Positions 52,216 to 64,000 of a stretch of DNA of 64,000 nt are shown in pieces. The first letter of the stretch is position 1, and each line of letters begins with the position of its first letter. The notes beneath the pieces were generated by a model that worked only from the letters and a program-made list of their open reading frames with translations, ran no database searches and was not told the origin of the DNA. This DNA comes from Euptelea pleiosperma (lineage: Eukaryota > Streptophyta > Magnoliopsida > Ranunculales > Eupteleaceae): positions 9,610,958 to 9,674,957 of the forward strand of contig CM068545.1 in the NCBI GenBank assembly GCA_035048495.1. Reading direction: 5' to 3'. A program made the translations under genes and the position numbers.

Positions 52216-53706
52216 GTTTGAAGATTTTTTTTTATACCAATAACCTGTAGTACCTGTAATCTATATATATCCTGCATTATTTCTATGATAACATATAATA
52301 TTCAATATCTATAACCTGTAATACCTGCTTCATTTGCATGAGAACATGTATTAAATATCTAAAAATAGATTACAATATTCATTGTCTGAATTCAAATTGA
52401 TAGTTAAAAACAACAAAAAAAGACACTGGTAGGAGAAGACAGATCAATCAGCATCTAGCTAGACCAATCAACATCAAGTCAGGTCAATCCGCATCCAATC
52501 CCTACAAAATAACTAATAAAATGATTAGAATATGAAATGTTAAGACTAAGTTTAAACAAAACGAAAAATAAATATTGTTTATTTACAAACTTTAACCTAT
52601 AACCCACTACAAAGTTCTGTCTTTTGCAAAACAGTTGTTCCTATTTCCAAGAAGTAATGGATTAGAAAATCCATCAATGTCAATACATGTTGAGAAAGTT
52701 GGTCATTCCACATACTAATCAAAAAGAAAAAGGAAAATTAGTTATTCATTTAAAGGGAGGAAAACAATTGGAGGAGCAATAGTAGCAAATATACAAAAAC
52801 CAATGAGAAGCTGACCATGCAAATACCATTAGTACAAGAAAAAAGACGTTAGGTATGACCGTATGAGGATGAATACTTAACCAAATATGGAAGGTAAAGA
52901 ACACTTACCGAATAAAAGAGAAAAAACCAACTAAACATCAAAGCACTATCCCTCCTGTGAAGTAGAAACAAGTGATAATCAACAAGTACTGGCAAATCAA
53001 CTCTAGAAATTTCATGCTACTACTCGTGACATGCAAATGACTACCAAGTAAATGTAAGTGTACACAAAGATGCAGTTTAAAGTTCTCATCAACCACCAAA
53101 ATACCACAATTAACAAGTCCCGCTCTCTTAAGCACCACAAATGTAGTATCTTTGACAGTAAAAGAATGCAAAACAAGTTCCTAACTTTAAACTACAATAA
53201 GGTTTTGTATGGTGACCAGCAAAAAGTTTTACTTTATATCAAAAAATGCTCGAATCCAATGACCATAAATCATTAATCAGGCTGACCATTTAGAGTGGTG
53301 TGGGCAGCTGCAAAAGAACCATTCATGAGTTGCCCATTTAGGAACAAGGTGTTGCTAATGGGCTTCTCTAATGCTAGGAGGTGAGCTAATCATATGGAAG
53401 CTACACTCCACTAATGTTGGTCAAACTTGGAAAGTATTCAAGACATTATCGTAAGAATCTCCATTTAAACTTCTCACTAAGCTTCTGCTTGCATTCAGAA
53501 TTAGTTGTATATGCTTAACCTTTTTTGGGTCAGATTTCATTGCAAGGATGGTCTGGACCTCAATGGTCTATGGATGGTGTATATCACAGTTGAGAAAATG
53601 TTACAAATAAGTAGTCTTATATTTATTTTATATTTTTGAAACACCAATAAGTACTAAATGAACTCTCAATAAGAGTCCATCCAAAACATTTTTAAGGAAT
53701 GTTTAC

Positions 53707-54077
53707 CTATGGCACTTCCGGATAAATTAAGCACCCTTAGGCTAACAAAAGCGCTAAGAAATGGGATCATAACAAACCCAAGATTTGCCAGCTGTGCTTA
53801 TGTGGACGTTGCAGTCAAAGAAGAGATAAAGTTAATTTTTAGCCACTTCCATGGCAGGAATGCTCTTAGCATCCAACTTTGTAGTTGTCACATTGCCTAA
53901 CAAGTGGGAACCTTTCTTTACCTTATTGGCTGAATAGGACAATTCGCCTGTTTCGAGCAAAGGGCTGCTATCCTCAAGATCAATCATGCTAACCCACTCC
54001 TCGATAAGCTTTATCTTGAATTCCTTGTTTGGCATTTCATCCCACCTTAGGACTGATTCTCTTTCAAGGTTTCTCAC
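53707..54077 (-). pseudogene. Captured exon of an LRR protein gene (outer-arm dynein light chain 1-like), decayed
   Basis: The minus strand encodes an acidic segment (MPNKEFKIKLIEEWVSMIDL) and then, after a 1-base frame slip and an in-frame TAA, a leucine-rich stretch (IPFLSAFVSLRVLNLSGSAI) that stops at a good splice donor (GTAAAC, intron side from 53,706). From memory this matches a plant LRR family annotated as outer-arm dynein light chain 1-like; I could not run a search. The later LRR exons are absent. A family B MITE fragment abuts its upstream side near 54,078-54,135. It cannot give a normal protein and is cargo of the CACTA element. Confidence 0.6.
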
Positions 54078-54712
54078 CATAGGGATCACCCTCACCAAAG
54101 ATCAGCCATTGATTCATCTTCTATGTGGGTACGCCAAAATGGGTGTAAAAATCAGCCTGATGAAACTCTGCACCAACAATAACATACATTTTAGGCAAGG
54201 AGATGCCAGAAAGAAGGATCAAAGTAAAAGTGCTGGGATGGAAAAACTAGTTGATTGAATAGAATTTGCATAATTGCATGTCTACGTTTGAGTCTCTCTA
54301 CTCAACCAGTAGATAACTATCATACTTTTTTTTGGGCGCTGTTTTACCCACACATTTCAAAATGACTCTCATACTTACGTCTGACACTTTCAGTTGGTCC
54401 TATTTAGGAGATCTTCTAGGTTGAAGCTGAACCCTATAGGATGGTTGTAACCACCTAATCCATAAGTTATTGTGGACAGTTTGCCTTTTCTATTGTACCG
54501 CCCAAAGAAAATGGCTTAGATATTTGTTAAAAAAACATGGGAGATCTTAGATGGTTAAGATAATCTGATCAGACTGAATGTTGATCTTTGATATTAAGGT
54601 GGGTCCAAATCCCTTCTACATGTGTGCCGTGTTTTAGGAAGACAAAAATTCCATTATGCTCAAGGTGTACCCAGGATTCATCCATTAACAAAAGAGAGCG
54701 AATACATCTTAC

Positions 54713-57299
54713 CTGTCCGTCAAGAGCAGCGATGGCATCATCCAACTCGGTCTGTGTGGACATCGTTACAAAGCCGAACCCGTGTGAACGTCTAGTCTCC
54801 CGGTCATAAACAACCCTGGCATCCACCACCTTACCATGTTCACTGAACACCTGCTCTAAGCTAGCATCATCCACTTGCCATGGCAGATTCCCCATGTAGA
54901 TTCTGAAAGAAGACTCAAAAACTCGAGGGGGGCGCTCTAGCCGTGACCCTCTTGGAGCAGCCTTGTTTACTGTCAAAAGCCTGCCATTTACATCCTGTTA
55001 CAAACACAAAGGGAACTCTCAAGTCTCAACCAATTTGACAAAACCACATACAATGGTAAGGGAAATTTTGGCATATAATAGTATACATGAATAGTCATAT
55101 ATAGGTAAAGTAACCTTGGAAAGGATAAATACTATGAGAATACGAAGTGAGATGATTAGGCATATTCAAGTTTGAGCACTACATGTTGAGCGGTGCAGCA
55201 TTATTGTTAGTCTAATGTTAGAAGACTTCCTGAGCACAGTTCTACAAGCTTTTACATCCAAGTTACACCAAATTGGCAATGAAAGAACTGAAAATCAAGA
55301 ACACCTTGTCTTCAAGCTTTGGATTCCCAGTGGATTTAGCAGCTTTAGTGATAATACAGTAAGTGGGACTGTAGAAAGCATGAATGGAGCCCCCTACCAT
55401 TGTGCAAAATATCTGCTCAACCTATAGTTAATTATGAGGGTGGGGGCTTGCACAAAGCAAGAGACTTGAACTTACTTTGTTAGCAGATTTCATAATGGTA
55501 AACACTAAATATGGTATGAAAACAGATAGTACAAGAATACAGTTTCAGTGAAGTTGAATGAATCTTTACAGAGTAACCTCCTCCAAAATTGCATTTTTAG
55601 AAAGAAAACCTTGCACAAAAACACCAGCATATGATGCTTTTAGAAGGTGAGAGAATGGGAAGTGAAAAGAACTAAACTAGAAAGTGAGATATCTTAAACA
55701 CAAGAAAGTTGAATCCTTTCCCTATACAGCAACAAGTTGAAATCAGAGCATGTGATTGTTGCATGTCAATATGCATAAAACATAAATGAACATAAGCAGT
55801 GAATATGGTACACTTTCCTTTTTAAAGTTCATACTCTCCCAATTCCGGTACCATTTACTATTTCAGTCATAAAAGGAGAGGATTTTTCAAAACTTGAACA
55901 AATTTTGTTACTTGGGCAATTGAATTGGAAAGTGAAAGCAAAACCAAGAAAAATTAGGTAAAAAACACCCAATGGAACATGAGGGTAATTTGTAGTACAA
56001 CTATGTGCTCTACAAGCACTTTGGACAGAAATTTGAACCATGTTTCACAAATCCATTACAGAACAATGATCACTTCAAAAAAATTCCAGGACAATTAACA
56101 CACTTCCTAACAATGCAAGCTTTTCATTAAGAACATTAAATTGATACTTGGAAATTAGATAAGTTGACACACTATAACAAGGATTTAAATTTCGATTTTA
56201 ACCTAGGTCAAAAATTAAATAGAAACCTTTCGGTGAAACTTTGGAAAAATCATAAATGGCAAGAATATCTCAGTGTCTTTTATTAAATGAAATTAAACCT
56301 TCTCTCTTGCTCGCTATAATTATAATCTCCTACAAAATAAGAAAATCTTAAATTACAGCCACGAGAAACCCATAATCCCTTTACTTGTTTTGAAGAGTAA
56401 CAGAAATTTAGGAATTCCTTAATGTTGTCTCCAATAAGCCATTAAACAAATATAGAACATCTTACTAAACTGAAAACTAGTAAATGGAAACATGATTCAA
56501 TGTACAAAAGCTCATTGATGGACTTGGAACTTAGTTCAGTTGATTCGTTTTATGAGCTTGGTACAACACCAAGGTCATGCTGTTCTTTCTAAAAACCTTG
56601 GCCAATCCAAAGATTGATATAGCTGACTTTTGTTTCAATATTTACTGACTTTAACGTAATGAACTAGGGCAATAGATGATTACCATCCAGGTTCAATCTT
56701 TGTTCTCAAGCATTGGTATAAACCAATACTATCGACAATTATAAAAAGTTCTATTAAAACAGCTCTGAATGGAAGACTCTCCAAATCAAGTTGTACTCCA
56801 AATTGCCTGAGTATTAAATGGCCAAGGTACTATTAGAGACCAAGAAATGGAAACCCAAAAGGGTTTAGACTTGACAAATAATTGGATATATATAGAAAAT
56901 GTAAATCAGCAAAACACTCAACTGAAGAAGGTTCAACAAAATACAAAGCACGTAAACTTTATACAGAACAAGCATATAAATTTGAAACAAGTACATAACA
57001 AATATTTCCTACTTCACTGCATTGAAACATATCAATAATATCATCGAAAAGCACGAAAATACATATATAAACCAAGACGAATTACCTATTCCATACAAAT
57101 ATTATTCTCCTCAACTAACAAAACTTCAATTTTTCCCGAAACATGTCAACCAGATAATAACACAGCCACTGATACATTGCACATATATAGAACTTACATA
57201 ACGGTTAAGCATCTCCACAGCTTTCTCGACTTCTTCAACAGTACTCATAGTGACAAACCCAAACCCACGACTCTGATCAGTTTCCCTGTTGTAAATTAC
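54713..57299 (-). pseudogene. CP31: Captured fragment of a CP31-type chloroplast RNA-binding protein gene (two exons)
   Basis: Exon 57299-57198 (34 codons) encodes the second half of an RRM with RNP1 RGFGFVTM. Exon 54994-54713 (94 codons) continues it ([16 protein letters not shown]) and adds the linker and most of a second RRM, with RNP2 IYMGNLPW and RNP1 HGFGFVTM, up to ALDGQ. Both borders are GT-AG, the phases fit and there are no stops. The first half of RRM1, the transit peptide and the last exon are missing. The intact family proteins are about 31-kDa, nuclear-encoded RNPs of the chloroplast that bind RNA for stability and editing. The intervening 2.2 kb looks like its intron and shows nothing else. 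It lies inside the CACTA element, so it is cargo rather than a native gene. Confidence 0.88.
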
Positions 57300-58065
57300 C
57301 TAAAAAACAAACAAGCCAAAATCGACCCACATCCTCAAAACTTCTAATCTTCCCATAATTACAGGAAAAAAGAAAAAAAAAACAGAAAAGAGGAACATTT
57401 CTCATTAGAATGCATTCTTGAAAGCTCTACAGACCTTTTTTTTTTATTGGTGTAGCAATTTACTCTACAGACATGACTACAACTAAAACCCTAACCGAGC
57501 TAGATCGACAAAACCTGAAATCGATTGCAATGATTTGTCTTCTAGGGTTAGAACGATAGATATTGGTGAGGGATATACATTCCCTTAAGTAACCGTACTC
57601 TTCCCACATTTCAGAAGGTTCTTTAATTGAGAAAGGAGAGGAAGGAGAGACGACGAAGAAGAAGGATAAAAATGGTCGTGGGAGAGGGAGAGTAACCGAT
57701 TGAGAGAGAGAAACTTCTACCAGCAATACGGCAACGACATGCTTCGTGGGTTAAACAAAATAAAAGACGAAGATTAAAAAATATACAAATAAAACTCACC
57801 TGCAAGGAGATTGGAGCACCGACACGGAGCATGGAGTAACGGCGAGAAGGTTACAGCACCGGCAAGGGACGTAGAGCAACGACGAGGGCGTGGAGCACCA
57901 ACAACGGCACCTATTGCGGTGAGGGAGGAGTGCGGCGGTGGAGAGGGAGGGGGAGGGGGGGGTTGGAGGCTGGAGCAGGGGATTGAAGGGAAAAGGGGGT
58001 TTTCGCGGGAGGAGAAAAGGTTTTGGGAAAGGGCTGGGTTTTTTTTTTATTATATCAGTCCAGGC

Positions 58066-58320
58066 TTTTACCGACGGCCACACATTGACCGTCGGTAAAA
58101 AGGACTTTTACCGACGTTCAGAAAATACCCGTCTGTATAGGCCATTTTTACCGACGGCTAAGAGTTTGCCGTCGGTAAATCCGTCGCTAAAAAATTAGTT
58201 TTCCCACCAAAAATTCGCGGGCTACTTATCGTGTCTTTTACCGACCGTTTATGCTTTGGCCGTCGGTACAACTATATTTACTGACGACTTTTTTTGGCCG
58301 TCGTTAAATTCCGTCGCTAT
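58066..58320. repeat. Right subterminal repeats of the CACTA element
   Basis: Copies of TTTTACCGACGGCC, TGCCGTCGGTAAA and CCGTCGCTATA mirror the left end. The GC-rich stretch just inside, 57,790-58,040, gives open frames rich in Gly, Arg and Glu that I regard as non-coding. Confidence 0.9.
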
Positions 58321-60162
58321 ATCCAATTTTTCTTGTAGTGACACCCAATTTTGACAAACACTTTGTTGGAGAATGCCGTGGGCACGGGCCACCCACTATC
58401 TATATAACAAGTGACTGTGGTTGTCTTATACCCCTCTTATCTTATATGGCTTCAATAATGAGTGGCTGAGATCCACTATGCTTCATATCGATGGCTGAGA
58501 TAAACTCCCACCCGATTTTGACAAACACTTTGTCAGAAAGTACCGCGGGCACGGGCCACCCACGCATATAACAAGGCAACTCAATTGTATTCTCTTATCT
58601 TATCCATCCATCTAATGTGGACGGTTAGATATAGAGTGGTTGAGATCAAATCCATCGATCTAATGTGGACGGTTAGATTTCAGCCACTCGATCCGCCTCA
58701 TTTGACCTCAATTTATTCAAAATTTGAATTTCAACACTGTTATTTTTTGTTATTTCTGTTATTTTTCCATTTCTCCCTCTGTGTGTTACAATCCGTTATA
58801 GTAGCCGTTATAATGGAAAAAATGGTAACACCCCAGTCCGTTATACCATTTGAGTGCCGAAGGCATCCAATTTTTGCAAACACTTCTGTCTGAGAAGTCT
58901 ATATAACAAAACACATTGGTTGTCTCCCTACTTATACCTCCTGTTGTAAGCATCAACAAAGAAGGGCCGAGATCTAATCCTCCCCCAAATGGACGGTGGA
59001 TCTCCGCCATTCACCTGATTTTGGCAAATTCTTTGTTGAGGAGTGCCGATGGCACGGGGCACCCACTAGTATATATATATATGGACGCTTGGCCCACGCA
59101 CAGATGAGTTTAAGGGCTGGCTTTTATGATTATATTCTTCTTAACATGAATGTCTACTTCACAAAAAAATCAGACAACATTCGAAGCCTTATGAAAAGTA
59201 GATTGCAAGTTGAAAAATTTTGGACCGTCCATTTTTACTGTTAATTAATTAACGTCTATATTTGATACGGTTAGAAATTTTAGAAATTGCTGATTTTTGG
59301 TTATGATGATCTCCATGGTGAGGAGATCATTCTCACTAAGAATATATAAGCCCTTAACTGCTCTCATGTGGTACCCATTGACTTAGCCCGGTCAATTGGA
59401 CCCACTGATTGCATTGATGTTTAGCCCACGCATGGCGGGATATATACACACCAAAAATCAGCTTGATTGATTATTTATAACCACTAGATTTATTATCCAA
59501 AAAAATGCTTAAATCTAATGGTTAGAATTACTCCTTAAAAATTACTAAAAGCTAATGGCTAGAAATAACCAATCTGGGTGATTTTTTGGTGTTTGAATCT
59601 ACCAAATGGTGGACTCAACATCCATGCGCCGCAGTCCGTCGGCCCAAAAACACGCGCTCTATTGGGCGACAGATTGACTGAATCGAAATGTGGCTAGTTA
59701 GAAAACATAACTTCTAAAGAGAACACTGGCATCACCGGGGACTATAAATACAGTTCATCTAAGCCGAATGGTTGTTTAGCATTTTCTTAGTATATACAAT
59801 ACTCTAACGAACCAACACATGTAAACCAAAGTAGAACTTATGGATTCTGGAAGTTGCAGATAAGAAATCTCCACAAAAAACACTAATTTTGCGTACAAGA
59901 ACATGCCTTAGCATGATAAATGGGGGAAAAACAAGTATGCAAATGTAACCAGAAGGCGACACATACTAACCAAAACTCACTGTTAACCCAATGTTTCTGT
60001 AACCTCTCCTTAACCAGGATTAACCAGGCGTTTCGTTGTTACGTGTTGCTTTCTGGCCCCATTTGCATACTAGTTTTTCCCTGAGAAATGTGTTGAACTC
60101 AAGTTGTACATAATTGCTTAACTTATACAAGTTTATATTACCTTTCATCCGTTGCGCTAACG

Positions 60163-63906
<3,744 letters not shown>

Positions 63907-64000
63907 TTGTTTCTCGCCTGTTTGTTTCCTGAACCGATCAATCTGAATTAATGGGTACTGCTTGGCAGTTGGCAGTGTAGAGATGCTTCTGAAGACCGAT

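Larger units (their letters stand above)
51744..58340. mobile_element. Non-autonomous CACTA (En/Spm-type) transposon with captured gene fragments
   Basis: It begins CACTACAACAAAAAAGG and ends TTTTTCTTGTAGTG, so the terminal inverted repeat is CACTACAA(C/G)AAAAA. ACA lies directly on both sides (51,741-51,743; 58,341-58,343), the 3-bp duplication expected of CACTA elements. Dense subterminal repeats of TACCGACGGCC fill both ends. Length 6,597 bp. No TNPA/TNPD-type transposase is visible, so it must be moved in trans. On the minus strand it holds exon fragments of a CP31-type RNA-binding protein gene and of an LRR protein gene. Stretch 52,216-53,706 shows nothing I recognise. Pyrimidine-rich minus-strand sequence at about 57,470-57,730 resembles a plant 5' UTR and may be a third capture. 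Confidence 0.93.
51464..59069 (+). mobile_element. Head-to-tail array of five Helitron-like units (right array), split by a CACTA element
   Basis: On the plus strand: C 51,464-51,628, C 51,629-51,743 continuing at 58,341-58,398, B 58,399-58,563, A 58,564-58,897, C' 58,898-59,069. Units start TCTATATAACA and end with a GTGCC-type hairpin plus CACGGGCCACCCACTA. The outer end is CACCCACTAG at 59,060-59,069 followed by T. Both sides are (TA)n. This array has the opposite orientation to the one at 49,211-50,520 and the same order of unit types. Confidence 0.7.

Noticed and set aside
53058..53276. Possible further captured exons between 52.2 and 53.7 kb of the CACTA element
   Set aside because: I looked on both strands for continuation of the LRR gene or another recognisable product and saw none.
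54569..54712. Continuation of the RRM frame past ALDGQ
   Set aside because: It runs through a good splice donor (GTAAG) into non-conserved sequence; the real last exon is simply missing.
57796..58198. Gly/Arg/Glu-rich or Pro/Ser-rich frames up to 95 codons
   Set aside because: They come from GC-rich and TACCGACGG subterminal DNA of the CACTA element, open in several frames at once.

Overview
This is a piece of a flowering-plant nuclear genome. It is AT-rich, the genes have short GT-AG introns, plant-specific cysteine-rich receptor-like kinase (CRK) genes are present, and there are Ty3/gypsy, LINE, CACTA, Helitron, Mutator-like and hAT-like elements. A woody angiosperm, perhaps a magnoliid, would fit, but nothing here fixes the species.

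Backbone. From about 10.6 kb to the right end the window is a tandem segmental duplication of four units, each carrying one CRK gene on the minus strand: unit 1 about 10,600-24,945, unit 2 about 24,946-38,216, unit 3 about 38,217-59,090, unit 4 from about 59,091 off the window. Three CRK genes can be assembled exon by exon into intact seven-exon genes of 669, 667 and 668 codons (14,427-20,041; 28,259-36,328; 43,453-47,405). The fourth (60,163-63,906) is a pseudogene with frameshifts, a lost HRD arginine and a rearranged first exon. The intact proteins have a signal peptide, two DUF26 domains, one membrane helix and a cytosolic RD-type Ser/Thr kinase. They should be plasma-membrane receptor kinases of the kind linked to defence and redox stress.

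Left part (1-10.6 kb). The 3' half of a Ty3/gypsy chromovirus (Pol reading frame, polypurine tract, 3.0-kb LTR) is followed by a patchwork of small inverted-repeat elements. The same LTR family left a solo LTR with a perfect 5-bp target duplication in intron 1 of the second CRK gene.

Intergenic and intronic DNA. Most non-genic DNA is small transposons. Family A: foldback MITEs with a GCCACGTGGC-type core, several ending in GAGTAAAAC and flanked by perfect 9-bp duplications (Mutator-like). Family B: MITEs ending in GGGTCGGG. Family C: hAT-like MITEs rich in TTTAAACGG with 8-bp duplications. There are also two 5'-truncated LINEs, a TRIM, a long-TIR MULE, a 3.0-kb Helitron and Helitron concatemers. 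Because the units are paralogous, many insertions can be read against an empty site in a sister unit.

Most notable region (49.2-59.1 kb). Two head-to-tail arrays of short Helitron-like units lie in opposite orientation and share the same order of unit types, as rolling-circle concatemers would. One unit was later hit by a 6.6-kb non-autonomous CACTA transposon (51,744-58,340, 3-bp duplication ACA). It carries two spliced exons of a chloroplast CP31-type RNA-binding protein gene and a decayed exon of a leucine-rich-repeat protein gene, so it is a gene-capturing Pack-CACTA.
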